A stretch of DNA of 64,000 bases, taken from assembly GCA_963931865.1 (NCBI GenBank), contig OZ007511.1, positions 1,355,836-1,419,835 of the forward strand, read 5' to 3'. Below, piece after piece: positions 13,101 through 21,941 of this stretch (within the stretch, counting starts at the first letter, position 1; the number at the start of each line of letters is the position of its first letter). The stretch comes from Axinella damicornis (Eukaryota; Porifera; Demospongiae; Axinellida; Axinellidae). The translations under genes were made by a program, and so were the position numbers. The notes below the pieces were generated by a model, which saw nothing but the letters and a program-made list of their open reading frames with translations, was not told the origin of the DNA and ran no database searches.

Positions 13101-13354
13101 ACACACACACTCACGATAGCTACAAAAAGTGCTGCCAACGTGACCACAAAGGCAGCTTTGAGCTTACCTATGGTGTTGTGTACAGGGAGCCAGGAAATGA
13201 ATATATCGTAACCAATGAACTTGCTAACCTTGACGAGACATCTGTACAGAGCATGAAGCTGACATTTGCTGATGCAGACAGCGACACATCAAGCCAAGAG
13301 CTCCAGTCTGGGAAGGAAGATCTTGGCTCACAAGACATCGTCACTGCACTTTGA
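371..13354 (+). CDS. Large NIDO-AMOP-VWD-EGF type I membrane protein, 5' partial
   Basis: Eighteen exons join with compatible phases: 371-715, 930-1411, 2760-2968, 3191-3399, 3520-3862, 4299-4544, 5835-6191, 6351-6506, 6948-7070, 7575-7694, 7924-8055, 8550-8669, 9171-9308, 11571-11749, 12106-12218, 12332-12515, 12593-12765 and 13120-13354. The total is 3,864 nt, an exact multiple of three, ending in TGA. Visible protein (1,287 aa): NIDO about 1-190, AMOP about 205-345, VWD about 346-529, a conserved post-VWD module to about 700, six or seven EGF-type repeats to 993, an unassigned juxtamembrane region, a TM helix about 1185-1210 and a 77-residue tail. The NIDO-AMOP-VWD order is that of the Mesh/SUSD2/MUC4 adhesion family, so a cell-surface or junctional adhesion role is inferred. 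Exon borders come from GT/AG and phase only; there is no transcript evidence. Confidence 0.85.
736..801. repeat. Short palindrome in intron 1
   Basis: An inverted repeat pairs ACAAGAGCACATGATGATAT with its near-complement ending ATGCGCTCTTGT. A related palindrome with a GATGACATCATCG core sits at 63009-63065, so this is probably a small dispersed foldback element. Confidence 0.6.
1190..2968 (+). CDS. Exon ends 930-1411 and 2760-2968: AMOP domain
   Basis: After the NIDO domain the protein shows a conserved cysteine pattern: CTKQI, then [23 protein letters not shown] and QLCCYS, split by an intron at phase 2. It continues with [25 protein letters not shown] and [23 protein letters not shown] and the CCY and RPxxxCxxYxPP motifs are typical of AMOP, the adhesion-associated domain of MUC4 and related proteins. 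The splitting intron is 1.35 kb and mostly a tandem array. Confidence 0.85.
1613..2475. repeat. Degenerate ~19-bp tandem array inside the AMOP intron
   Basis: From about 1741 to 2470 the sequence is built of variants of GCTCTGCAAGGCTGCTCTA with occasional deletions that give 15-18 bp units. It is preceded (1613-1740) by two longer related units starting TTCGAGTATGGATCGAGC. The array lies wholly between a donor at 1412 and an acceptor at 2759. No open frame runs through it. Confidence 0.9.
3191..3862 (+). CDS. Exons 3191-3399 and 3520-3862: VWD domain
   Basis: The segment opens with [20 protein letters not shown], the hallmark start of a von Willebrand factor type D domain (GDPHxxTxDG, YxFNG). 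It continues with FSLQGR and ends with [19 protein letters not shown], the conserved GLLGNYNG motif. The exons join at phase 0 and the second ends at phase 1, where TGG (Trp) is completed in the next exon. Several N-glycosylation sequons are visible (NLT, NDT, NGS). Confidence 0.9.
3921..4056. mobile_element. Palindromic MITE, TAGCCTC family, in an intron
   Basis: The left end is TAGCCTCATTTCCAGGCCG and the right end is its near-perfect complement ending AAGGCTA. The arms continue inward (CTCCCGCTCCACATACATGA and complement) around a short loop, giving about 136 bp of foldback DNA. The same termini recur many times in the window. Confidence 0.85.
4299..6191 (+). CDS. Exons 4299-4544 and 5835-6191: conserved post-VWD module and first EGF-like segment
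   Basis: The first exon completes a Trp and reads [14 protein letters not shown], then [19 protein letters not shown] and [18 protein letters not shown]. This matches the region that follows VWD in MUC4/SUSD2/Mesh proteins. The second exon ([28 protein letters not shown]) is a beta-rich segment leading into CACENGGTC and CECPEG, an EGF-like start. Both exons are phase 1 at their 3' ends. Confidence 0.75.
4941..5156. repeat. 54-bp tandem repeat, four copies
   Basis: Units begin CATATCCTGTCACATGATAT at 4941, 4995, 5049 and 5103. They are nearly identical and differ mainly in TATATAGCC versus TAAATAGCC. The array ends where the TA-flanked element starts. Confidence 0.95.
5162..5592. mobile_element. 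MITE with TA target-site duplication
   Basis: The 9-bp terminal inverted repeats CCCCGCGCG (5162-5170) and CGCGCGGGG (5584-5592) are each flanked by TA. This is the pattern of a Tc1/mariner-type non-autonomous element. A secondary small hairpin (ACCCCGC/GCGGGGT) sits at the left end. Internal sequence is non-coding. The family assignment rests only on the TA duplication. Confidence 0.6.
6351..9308 (+). CDS. EGF-repeat exons (6351-6506, 6948-7070, 7575-7694, 7924-8055, 8550-8669, 9171-9308)
   Basis: Each exon is a phase 1-1 cassette encoding one six-cysteine EGF-type module, so exon shuffling is easy to see. Five modules are numbered here from 6948 on. Modules 1, 2, 4 and 5 begin D(I/V/N)(D/N)EC (DIDECSS, DINECNA, DVDECTM, DNDECAE), the calcium-binding EGF start, and contain NT(A/V/P)GS(F/Y/H). 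Module 3 (7924-8055, [12 protein letters not shown]) lacks the acidic start, so calcium binding is unlikely there. The exon 6351-6506 ([12 protein letters not shown]) is a less regular EGF. Confidence 0.9.
6547..6823. mobile_element. Foldback element in an EGF intron
   Basis: Inverted ends CCTGGGAGATCTGGTCATGT and ACATGACCAGATCTCTCAGG are followed inward by GTAGAC/GTCTAC segments. The same inner arms occur inside the larger TAGCCTC-family elements at 15332-15674 and 38447-38787, so this is a related or truncated member. Confidence 0.7.
7331..7433. repeat. G/A-rich low-complexity tract
   Basis: About 100 bp of GGGGGAG/GGGAGGA-type purine sequence within an intron. The G runs could form G-quadruplexes on the plus (RNA) strand. 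Confidence 0.85.
8720..8775. mobile_element. Short TAGCCTC-family palindrome
   Basis: TAGCCTCATTCCCAGGCC and GGCCTGGGAATGAGGCTA face each other around a loop of about 20 bases. The size is 56 bp, inside an intron. Confidence 0.8.
9309..11570. other. 2.3-kb intron between the last EGF and the juxtamembrane region
   Basis: No further EGF-like or other coding exon was recognised, and the phase-1 donor and acceptor agree without one. The element at 10607-11144 accounts for part of it. The remainder looks unique and non-coding. Confidence 0.6.
10607..11144. mobile_element. DNA transposon with CAGGG termini and 5-bp duplication
   Basis: Ends CAGGGCCGGCGCCA and TGGCGCCGGCCCTG are flanked by CTTTG on both sides. 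Internally it shares a block (CGCTTCGCACGGACTGATCG and CACTGCCTTCGGCAGTGG) with the elements at 51039-51637 and 59110-59653, which also show 5-bp duplications. It is non-autonomous, and the hAT-like assignment is tentative. Confidence 0.75.
11571..12765 (+). CDS. Exons 11571-11749, 12106-12218, 12332-12515, 12593-12765: juxtamembrane region and TM helix
   Basis: A Thr/Pro stretch ([15 protein letters not shown]) leads into an unassigned globular segment with the pair FCAENDEMC and the strand-like [11 protein letters not shown]. The last exon ends with [20 protein letters not shown], a clear single transmembrane helix. Position and size would suit a SEA-like module, but I could not recognise its cleavage motif, so the fold is left open. 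Phases 0, 2, 0 and 2 link correctly to the tail exon. Confidence 0.75.
12271..12304. repeat. Degenerate TAGCCTC-type mini-palindrome
   Basis: CTGCCTCAATCCCAGG and CCTGGAAGCAAGGCTAG face each other within a short intron. Probably a decayed minimal member of the dispersed family. Confidence 0.5.
13008..13111. repeat. (CA)n-rich microsatellite next to a 3' splice site
   Basis: Imperfect CA/CCCA repeats run almost to the acceptor TCACGATAG at 13119. They replace an ordinary polypyrimidine tract before the last exon. Confidence 0.9.
13120..13354 (+). CDS. Cytoplasmic tail exon
   Basis: The exon completes a Cys codon and encodes [15 protein letters not shown], a basic, cysteine-containing membrane-proximal stretch that could be palmitoylated (inference). 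It then gives an acidic, Ser-rich tail ending SQDIVTAL and [13 protein letters not shown] contains a potential tyrosine site. No known signalling domain was recognised. Confidence 0.8.
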
Positions 13355-14250
13355 AATCATAGTGTGCCTAGTCTTTGTAGGTTGCTAACTTGATTATTAT
13401 GTAGCTACTATTTTCACATGTTAGCATCGTATACGTAGCCAGTAGTAACTAGAGTTCTCTTGATCAATGTAGTGTCAACCCGAGAAAGGATCATGTAAAT
13501 CTAACATCATAATTCTTGTTGCCATGCATGCTGTACTGAATTCTTGACTGTACAAATATTTACACCTGAAGAACTTGTTCGTTCCCAGCCCCACCCCAAG
13601 CCCATAGCAAAAAGCGGGAAAAGCTGGGTGGGGGCTAGCCTTGTTCCAGGCCACCCGCGATCAAACAGCAAAGGCCACCCGCGCCGCAATTAGAGATTGA
13701 GCTCGACCGTGAGTGCACAGGGGGGGTGGGACAAGGGTCTGTGCGCACGTGGTACAATTAACATTCCATAGGTATAGTGCACAATAATATACAAGAAGTA
13801 TGCGGAACTAGCAGACTAGTAACAGCTCTAGTGCTGACTTATCGCTGGGGTTCGATGGGGTTCGATCGCTTTATTGACTTCCTACCTGATGCTAAACACT
13901 TGAGTGCGGTCGACAAGTCTGCATTCGCTGATATTCTCGGTGAGTCTGCATGGTCACTTACATAACTGCCCAGTACAGGCACGTAGTAGTGTGTAGTGGC
14001 TTATACCCAGTTCGGTCACAGTCTTTGCATGGAGGTTACTCTTCAGGATGCTTTGAAAGCGCAATGCAGCCTTCTTCCACGGAGAAAAGCAGTAGAACGA
14101 CTTTGCATTACGTCATACAAAATGACAGTGCACGTGATCTAGTCCTACCCCCCCTGGTGAGTGCATGCGCAGTATGGTTAGCTGTTTAGGGAGGGGTAGG
14201 TCAAAGGTCAAGTTATCTGTTCCTATAGCAACTAGACGAGACGATCGAAG
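13355..14250. other. Intergenic region with one possible orphan exon
   Basis: Mostly non-coding, with a TAGCCTTGTTCCAGG fragment near 13638. At 13855-13939 an ATG opens MGFDRFIDFLPDAKHL and ends at a strong GTGAGT donor (phase 1). It could be an alternative first exon of the next gene, whose exon 2 also accepts phase 1, but nothing else supports it. Confidence 0.35.
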
Positions 14251-17200
14251 ATGGCACCGTCAGGAGCCAGAGCTAGAGTAGGACAATTGTCCTTGTTGAT
14301 ATTATTCTACATCGCTCACGGAGGAGTGGGTGAGTAATTCCTTACCTCCGGTGCCCTTCTTTCCAGTTGATCCCCATGCTATGTCTAAGAACGAATCGTG
14401 ATTGCTGGTACATGGTTTAACCATAGGTACCTAGGTAAATAGAGCCATGTTAAACTTCCGTGAGGTTTATGGTTTCACCATGGGCTTCTCACGTGTGGAT
14501 TTGTACACCCATGAGTGGGGCATGCAACATTAACTGTGTAGTTAGTCTCTGCCCAAACCAACCTAGGAGCCTAGGAGGTTAGTCTCTGTCCCAGACCCAA
14601 ACCAGCCTAGGAGCCTAGGAGGTTAGTCTCTGTCCCAGACCCAACCTAGGAGCCAAGGAGGTTAGTCTCTGTCCCAGACCCAAACCAGCCTAGGAGCCTA
14701 GGAGGTTAGTCTCTGTCCCAGACCCAAACCAACCTAGTAGCCTAGGAGGTTAGTCTCTGTCCCAGACCCAACCTAGGAGCCAAGGAGGTTAGTCTCTGTC
14801 CCAGACCCAAACCAACCTAGGACATGTAAACACACCAGTGGAGTTGTCTTGAATGGGTAGTCGTCAGGACGCGTCTAGTGTTGCTATGGTGCGCTACCTA
14901 GCAATGCGTGTATACCCCGCCCTTAGGATATATCATACTTATAGTATGTATGACAGTCACGTGCCGTATGGCTGATACAGCCCCTCAGCCTCGGGGCTGT
15001 GCCCCTCGGGTTCACTACTGTATAAGCCATAGAGCACCGACTACCCTTCCCACTAGGAGGAAGGGTCTGAGTACATGTGTACACTCAGCAATTATGTGTG
15101 TGTAATTTAAATGGTGATACCATGCAAGCGATTACTGTGACCTCCCTCAATTTTGCTAAACACTTGGCAGTACCTTAATAAGGTTGCTGGGTATTGATAC
15201 CCATATGCCAGATTGGCAAATGCACTCTGGTCAGCCTCGAGGGCATGCGATAAACAATTTTCTGCTGAATGTAGGGATAATTGCTCCCTGTCAGGGCAGT
15301 ATTGTCACTTGCGCCTGCAGCACTCGTACAGTAACCTCGTTCCCAGGCCATTCCCACCTCCAGTCTTTGATCACTTGCAGTATGCAAATATGGTGGGGGG
15401 AGGCATGGGAGATCTGGTCACATGCAATGACATCAGGTAGATGGAAGGTAGACACACGGGGGGCTAGTGCATTCGCAAGAGCTTCGATACCGTTCAGGGA
15501 CGGGTAGGTGCAAAATGGTAACTACATGTATTATGGGCACCGCACCCTGTACATTGTATGTCTGCCCTGTCTACCTGATGTCATCGCACGTGACCAGATC
15601 TCCCAGGCCTCACCATATTTGCATATTGCAAATGATCAAAGACTGCATTTGGGAACGGCATGGGAATGAGGCTACTCATACAGTACATGCCTCAATGACT
15701 CGTTCACTCTTCATCTTGTTTCCTCAGCTGCACTGACTTCATCAGTTGTAATGAGTTCATCGCCAATGCCTGGATCAGGTGGAAGCTTGACAACAGACTT
15801 TTGTACGGGTAAGAGATTTCAAAGTGGTTGCTGGTCCAGCAGGTAGTAGGGCAATTAAGTTAGGGCCAGGGCCAGCACTGAATGCATGTGTGTGTCCATT
15901 ACCTATACTTAAAGTATGTACTTCCTGCCGAACCAATATCCATTTCCTTTGTTGATTTCTTTACAATTGACCGAACCAGGGATTTTGACTCACACACACA
16001 CACACACACACAGTCACACACACACACACACCCACACACACACACACACTATCATTAGCACTTGCAGTACTCAATGCGCCAATGGAACTTGGACAGAAAC
16101 CTACAGTGTGTGTGTGTGTGTGTGTGTGTGTGTCCTTTGTGATCTTCCATGTGTACTACTGGCAAACCGAGATACCACTGGGATTCATCAAGTAGCAAAA
16201 GTACATTCATTGTTCTTGAGGCATCAAGATTACATAACCACAATTCAGTGCAGATTATCTACTCAACAATTTCTGATGGCAGTAGTAGTAACCATTGCTT
16301 TGACATGATAGGTCTACTATCATTGTGATACCTACTAACATTCATATCAATGTTACATATGTAGTAGGTATCACACAGCCCTGCTCCCATGTAATGTCAG
16401 AAGTTTTTTCTGTAGCCACTTTGCAGTAATTGACACACAGCTGTTCTATCCTCCTTTAACTGCAGACCCACCTTCATCTTCCATGACTATGCCCATCACT
16501 ACCACACCCTGCATCACCACACCCCTCCCCTCCATCACCACACCCCTCCCCTCCATCACCACACCCCTCCCCTCCATCACCACACCCCTCCCCTCCATCA
16601 CCACACCCCTCCCCTCGTCCTCGTCACCCTCCACTGGCCCTAGAGGTCTTACCACTGACCAAATTGTTGGGCTTGCGGTTGGTTTGGCGGCTGCAGTGAT
16701 CCTGGTGTGTATCTTGATTCTCATCCTTGTTTTCTTCAGGTGCGTACTCATGTACGTAATGTGACCATGCAAAAAGATTGTACCAGTGCCCAGCCTTGGG
16801 AAGCAGGAATGGTGGGTGGAGGGGCCTTGCCTACTCTCCCCACTCATTCAGTATCAAATGGACAGCTATTAAAACACCAAGTTCAACTTGCCTTCAGCTT
16901 CAAGACTAAGCGGGAGCCTCACACTGGCGGGAGCCTCTGAATTTTAAACTAGTTGCCAATCCATGGTAGACCGAGCGCTGGGATCCGGAATGAGGCTAAG
17001 TCCATGGAACCCACTGCATAGCAAACAGCTGCTATGAGTATAGACAGTTAGAATTCCCTTCTAGCATGTATAGTTATAAATCTACTTTGTATCATGCCTT
17101 CTACAAATGCGTCGGACTAATCACTGATATTGCACTACCTGTTTAATATAATAGTAAGGTCACTATTCTTTCAGGTACTAATTTTAGCAAATTCTAAATT

Positions 17201-18000
17201 TTGAACCAGCTGTGTGATGCCGCGTACGTGCCATCAGCAGGAGCACATGAGCCACCGAAGGAGCATCAAACTAGTATAGACATGTTGTGCACCCTCACGC
17301 CTTATGGTCATACCTTATATGGAAGACCTTTGCAGTACCACACGAACGCCAATTTGTCTTACTTTTACATAATGGCCTCTTGCAGTATAAGGTAAAAGTT
17401 TGGGACGCTTGAATACCTTCTACTGCCGCTAGGGCGGGCATGCTGAGTTTGATGCTCCTTTGCCACCTTCGGCAGCTCATGCACTCCTGCCATCAGCTAG
17501 CTGCCTACGAAGCATTGGAGCTTAGAGTAAGACCTGAGGCATCAGTGTGTTTGCCCTATCTGCTACACCAGCTTACCAGTTACCACTCGAGAATAATTGG
17601 TAATAGTATTAGTTAATCATCAACATGCCCAATCCGCTAAATTTTCACCTTTAGTAGTGACCTTATAAGGTATTGGCTACCCCTAGGTCATCATTATGTC
17701 AGACTACACTGGATATGTCAGCTGATCACACATAAGATTAGCCTCATTCCCAGACCCGTCTCGGGTCTGGGAACGAGGCTAACATAAGATGTACTGTGCT
17801 TTGTGTGTGTGTTTCAACATCATATTCATTGAAAGATGAACTACTTCTTTTACAGCATCCGTAGCTACATGCACAAAAGTTCTGCAGTGACTCCATTCAA
17901 AAGTTCAAAGGAGGCTGGTGGTAAAGGGAAAGTGGTTCAGGTGACCTCAGTGACACATGGAGAAGCTGTTGCCATGGATTCACTGCCCAAGTCAGCCTAA
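14251..18000 (+). CDS. Small Ser/Thr/Pro-rich type I membrane protein (copy 1)
   Basis: Four exons (14251-14329, 15728-15808, 16466-16739, 17856-18000) total 579 nt, giving 192 aa plus stop with phases 1, 1 and 2. Exon 1 starts at ATG and encodes a basic N-terminus and the hydrophobic core LSLLILFYIAHGG, a signal peptide. The short ectodomain is Ser/Thr/Pro-rich with five ITTPLPS repeats and likely O-glycosylated. The TM helix is IVGLAVGLAAAVILVCILIL and the tail is SIRSYMHKSSAVTPF onwards, ending LPKSA. No known domain was recognised, so function is unknown; a small mucin-like surface protein is the safest description. A second copy lies at 38832-41089. Confidence 0.75.
14541..14820. repeat. 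44-bp tandem array in intron 1 of the small membrane gene
   Basis: Units begin GTTAGTCTCTGTCCCAGACC and end AACCTAGGAGCCTAGGAG. About seven units are present, some shortened to 34 bp. The same unit forms a longer array at 36932-37934, marking the left edge of the duplicated block. Confidence 0.95.
15332..15674. mobile_element. Long palindromic MITE, TAGCCTC family
   Basis: The left arm starts TAACCTCGTTCCCAGGCCAT and contains CAGTCTTTGATCACTTGCAG and GGGAGATCTGGTCACATG. The right arm carries their complements and ends GGGAATGAGGCTA. About 340 bp with arms of over 120 bp, present at the orthologous place in copy 2 (38447-38787). Confidence 0.8.
15832..15934. mobile_element. MITE with GGCAGGAAGTA-type ends
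   Basis: TGGTCCAGCAGGTAGTA faces TACTTCCTGCCGAACCA about 100 bp away. The same termini bound a larger element at 54745-55845 and appear singly near 25063 and 45805. This copy predates the segmental duplication because copy 2 also has it. Confidence 0.65.
15989..16132. repeat. (CA)n and (GT)n microsatellites in intron 2
   Basis: CA repeats at about 15989-16049 and GT repeats at about 16105-16132 form an inverted pair around unique sequence. Copy 2 has the same arrangement with different lengths (39095-39185 and 39240-39256). Confidence 0.9.
17739..17781. mobile_element. Minimal TAGCCTC-family hairpin
   Basis: TAGCCTCATTCCCAGACCC pairs with GGGTCTGGGAACGAGGCTA with almost no loop. The copy-2 equivalent at about 40820-40862 carries a GGAACG to GAAACG change. 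Confidence 0.8.
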
Positions 18001-18999
18001 CACATGCACTTGTTGTACAGCCGCATATAGTCAGATCATTGGTATACAAGAGCAGCTGCATGGTTTTCTACTGGTTTTGACAATTTTGTGTGTTTCAAAC
18101 AATATCTCTTCTAGCAAGTAGCCATATGCAAATGATATTGTTTTGTGGAATTTCCAAACAGATGTCTTTTTGCTGTAAGTCTATGCATGGTTGCTAAGCT
18201 ACCCTGGCTCCACGTTTACTTTAGCACTCCTTGTGTATTTAGTGAATCCAGTTATAGCTGTCATTATCATGAGATTGTGACACCAGTTAACATGTGCCTG
18301 GCTCAGAATAGCTGCAGTATGCGTATAGGACATATGAAGGAGCCCTGACCTAGCGGGGAAGGAAGCATGCCTGCAAAACAATATGTATAGAATCAACCTC
18401 AGAGCAATATTCTCGTTCCCAAGCTTTTCATCCAGCCTGAAATCACTTCAGGGAAACTGGCTGCATGTACATGTATATAATATAGTCTTATAGAATGATG
18501 GGATGAAGACTCCAGGAAGGGTAAGAGCATGCACCTGGTGAGATGGAGAGCGTGATGTTCTGGGTCAAAAGAAGAGCATCCTAAAAGAATGATTTAGGTG
18601 AACATGCAGGTTCAACAATACTGTTCCCACAACCTAACCCCTATAACTCTAACTCCTTCCCTGAATTCCTGCTTCACACCCTAGAACCTAACTTAAAGTT
18701 TCACAGTACAACTACTACATACCACAGCATGCAGCAAGTGTTCACTGGATCACTGTGGGAAGTGGGATGCAGGCTAGCGCTCATGCAGGTGTTCTTGTTG
18801 TGGATCTGTTAATTTCCATTCTCATAATTATATAATATTAGTCCTCATTCATATCACTGACTTCATTAATTCTGTACCGCAGTCATATTATTGAAGTAAC
18901 TTGGGCTGAAACTATAATTCTTTTTGGCACTGTTTACAAGCCATAATAAATGGTAGCATAGCTAATAACTTTCTGGTCCATGGTAGCTAACATTGTCAA
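18001..18999. other. Intergenic, nothing coding seen
   Basis: This is the 3' flank shared with copy 2 (41090-43451). At 18809-18812 lies the single TTAA corresponding to the occupied piggyBac-like site at 42617-43220 in copy 2. No gene or RNA was recognised. Confidence 0.6.
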
Positions 19000-20283
19000 T
19001 CACTGAGTTTTTCTCTGGGAAAGAACTTCTAAAGCATCACTAGAGCAACCAAACAGCCACTTGTCTGGAAGGCCTGAAATCTTCCCGAGTAGGAGGCGCC
19101 ATCGACTTTCCCAAATCTCTGGAGCAATGAAGGCTCCGTTCATCCTTCGATAAGTTGATGGGTGAATGAAGCCTCTCCCGTGGACTAGACGATGGTTGTC
19201 AAAGACCACCATAAATCCTGGTTTCATGATCATTCGTTGGTGGTACTTCGAGTCATCTAACCTTGTCTGAAGAGTATTGTAAGCTTTGTAGAACTTTGCC
19301 ATGAATTCATTGTCACCAACTTCAAGGGGCAACCCTCCATGTTTTGTCCAACGAGTCTGCAGTCTTTCAACTGATTTCCCATCTGGACTCATGATGATTG
19401 GGGAGGTATTGAGGCAGGCATCCCAACGGTGCTTTCTTTCCACTTCAGGTGGTTGGATGTCGTACAGACCCAACCTGCGACGAGTCTGACGCATTGGCAC
19501 ATTCGTTAAAAGTGCAAACGCGTCTGGATCCTCCTTGCGTAAATCTTCCACAACTCGAAAACCATCCACGAAAAAGTTTTCTGTATCACCTTCTGGTGCT
19601 GAATATTCCACAGACTGAAACCCTAAAATCTTTTTCGGGATGGTGTAGTACGATGCGTCCGTGTGTGCACCAAAAAAAGGGCGGCCATACGCATGTGGGT
19701 CCATTGACATGGGCAGGGGCGTCTGCTCCATGACGAAGATGTTGGTCGGGTGATTTCGTTGCGCCAGCGGACCCATGAGGTGCATAAAGTCCACATACGC
19801 TTTCTCGGTTTGTGGAACACCATTGACGACAATAATGCCCCACTTCTGAATGTCCAACATCCACGATTCAAAATCGTCTTCTTTGCGTGAATACTCGTAC
19901 TGTGGCAAGGTGTGCGAAGTGTCCCAGTACTGCTTCTTTATTCCGTGCTCTGCTAGGAAATCGGAAGAAGCTTTGGAGTCTTGAGCTCGTAGCCACGATG
20001 CGTCAAAGTCACTGCTGAGATCTTTCCAGTTCACGGACACATAGTCCTCATCGCACTCAGCCGTCTTTCTTTCTGCAGACGCAATTACAGATGAATTCTG
20101 CAGAAACGAAAGGTGATCAAAACGGTACATGAGAGCCTTATCGTCAAAGTATGGCGAGTTGCGAACAGATGCTCGGAGCCATACGCTAGGAAAGGTGCTT
20201 TCAATGCCATCAGCCCAAAGAATTCTCAGTGCCTTTCCGCAGGTGGAAAGAGATTTCACTCTGAAAGCAGCGCGGAGTGGCAT
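19000..20283 (-). CDS. Intronless TauD-like 2-oxoglutarate oxygenase with HxD motif
   Basis: A single 427-aa ORF. Residues 18-100 resemble the N-terminal domain of gamma-butyrobetaine/trimethyllysine hydroxylases (LRILWADGIESTFPSVWLR), but the CxCxxC zinc cysteines known in that family are absent (RASVRNSPYF instead). The TauD domain carries HPTN (178-181), GAHTDASYY with metal ligands His207 and Asp209, the distal His368 in DNHRLVHGRG, and Arg379/380 in STYRR as candidate 2-oxoglutarate anchor. An Fe(II)/2OG hydroxylase acting on a carnitine-pathway-like or other small amine is inferred; the substrate is unknown. The neighbouring 427-aa paralogue lies about 2 kb upstream on the same strand. 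A disrupted duplicate is at 43452-44733. Confidence 0.88.
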   Translation of the reverse strand: MPLRAAFRVKSLSTCGKALRILWADGIESTFPSVWLRASVRNSPYFDDKALMYRFDHLSFLQNSSVIASAERKTAECDEDYVSVNWKDLSSDFDASWLRAQDSKASSDFLAEHGIKKQYWDTSHTLPQYEYSRKEDDFESWMLDIQKWGIIVVNGVPQTEKAYVDFMHLMGPLAQRNHPTNIFVMEQTPLPMSMDPHAYGRPFFGAHTDASYYTIPKKILGFQSVEYSAPEGDTENFFVDGFRVVEDLRKEDPDAFALLTNVPMRQTRRRLGLYDIQPPEVERKHRWDACLNTSPIIMSPDGKSVERLQTRWTKHGGLPLEVGDNEFMAKFYKAYNTLQTRLDDSKYHQRMIMKPGFMVVFDNHRLVHGRGFIHPSTYRRMNGAFIAPEIWESRWRLLLGKISGLPDKWLFGCSSDALEVLSQRKTQ

Positions 20284-20865
20284 ATTGATTTTGATTTGTC
20301 ACTGGTCGCTAAGCGCATAGCTATCGACTTAGCTAGTATATATAGTCTCGCGGGTCACGCGAGGCCAAACCTCTGGAGTGATAAGAATAGCCCACAAGAC
20401 ATATTCTAGCTAACTCACTTATCAGTAACTGCGAACAGTTCGGCGGTTGAGCTAATGAGGTCAAAGATCTTAATCGCACTGTATAGTCCATCAGTCGCGT
20501 GGGTGTGCCATCAAGTCTCTCACCGTTCGCGTGCACAGTATATACAGTGCAGTGTCGTTGCCTCGCGCGCGCGCGCGTGCTTACAAAAATTTATTGTCAC
20601 GCCATCAGGCAAGTTAATCTCATGCTGCCTATAGAAACAAGACTTGCACAATAGCGCACCATGACTAATTATTGTCACAGTTTTACATCCCAGTTGCCTT
20701 CAACTGTTGCTAGGCTGTATTAGCCTCGTTCCCAGGCCCACACGCGGCACGTACGTGCTCAGGTATTGCTGAGGAGGCCAGCCAGGAGTTGCAACGTAGC
20801 GGCAGCGCTAGTTAGTAAGGAGGAAAATTTTTAAAAGTGATGAAGAAGCACAGTGGGGGCACGCC

Positions 20866-21013
<148 letters not shown>

Positions 21014-21312
21014 CCGCCACTTTATCATAGACTCGGTAGAGTCTATATGTAGGGATACGACGTACACCCAATACATGCCAATACAAAAAAATCTCTCCAA
21101 ATCTCAGAAACGGTACACTTATAAGCCTTTATAACCACATACCGTTCATGTTCGAGTGTTTTCATGACCAACAAGACTCCTCGCGTCGCGAAAAACCGTC
21201 GTGAAAGTACCTCACCAGGTACTCGCAAAACGGGCAAATTGTTTTTCTTTCTTTCTTTCTTTCTTTCTTCTTCTTCAGACAACTTAGCTCAACGTTGCCT
21301 CAATCTGTCACG

Positions 21313-21498
21313 ATGGTTTTCGCACGAAACAGCACCATTTTCAACCGAGCAGTGCAACGTCCCATCGCTTTTTCGCTACCTCCAAGTCTTCACCAGGCGG
21401 CTGCAGCTGCCCACTCAATAACTATGGCTTCGTTTGTCACGCCATTTTCACGTTTGTACGCATGCGCGCTTAAACGACCACTTAGCAACGATACGTAA
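21313..21498 (+). CDS. Doubtful 61-aa ORF in the mobile block
   Basis: MVFARNSTIFNRAVQRPIAF begins a short basic, Ala/Ser-rich ORF that resembles a mitochondrial presequence in composition. An ORF of the same length occurs in copy 2 (48530-48715) with several substitutions. A polypyrimidine/CAG acceptor-like site lies just upstream. It could be a relic first exon of a retro-copied or transposed gene; I see no downstream continuation. Confidence 0.25.
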   Translation: MVFARNSTIFNRAVQRPIAFSLPPSLHQAAAAAHSITMASFVTPFSRLYACALKRPLSNDT

Positions 21499-21941
21499 TT
21501 ATTTCTCAAGATCGCTGAATTAGAAACAGTGGGGAAGATGCGTTGACCGATGTGTTGTCAAACGAGGCACTCTTTATAAGACTGAGGTTAGTCCCTATAC
21601 GCATGATTTAGCTAAGCTTTTATTGCTACCTATACTGTATTCTGTGAGCAGGGTGAATGCCTATCTCAACTCTCAACACCCATATGAATGTCCCTACTAT
21701 AAACTGCCTATGCCATGGTCTTCAGACAGGGAGAACTCAGTGGCTTTGTCATCCATCTAGGGAACAGTTGACTTGAGATGCCCGGGCCTGATTCTTCAGC
21801 CAATGCTGGAAGTGTAATACCTGAGTAATATTGTCCATATACCAAGGCAAGGACACCTACTGCCCAGGTGCCTGTGAGGTCACTGACTTCTGCAGCAAAC
21901 TTCAGCTCAAACATGCGCCTGCTGCCAAAAAAATGACATAA

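Noticed and set aside
19301..19864. Plus- and minus-strand ORFs overlapping the oxygenase
   Set aside because: Frame shadows of the 427-aa coding sequence.
21708..21940. Minus-strand segment (FAAEVSDLTGTWAVGVLAL) faintly resembling the SDxWxxGV region of protein kinases
   Set aside because: Too short, no other kinase motif nearby, and the copy-2 version (48920-49123) is shifted and lacks the key residues. At most a relic.
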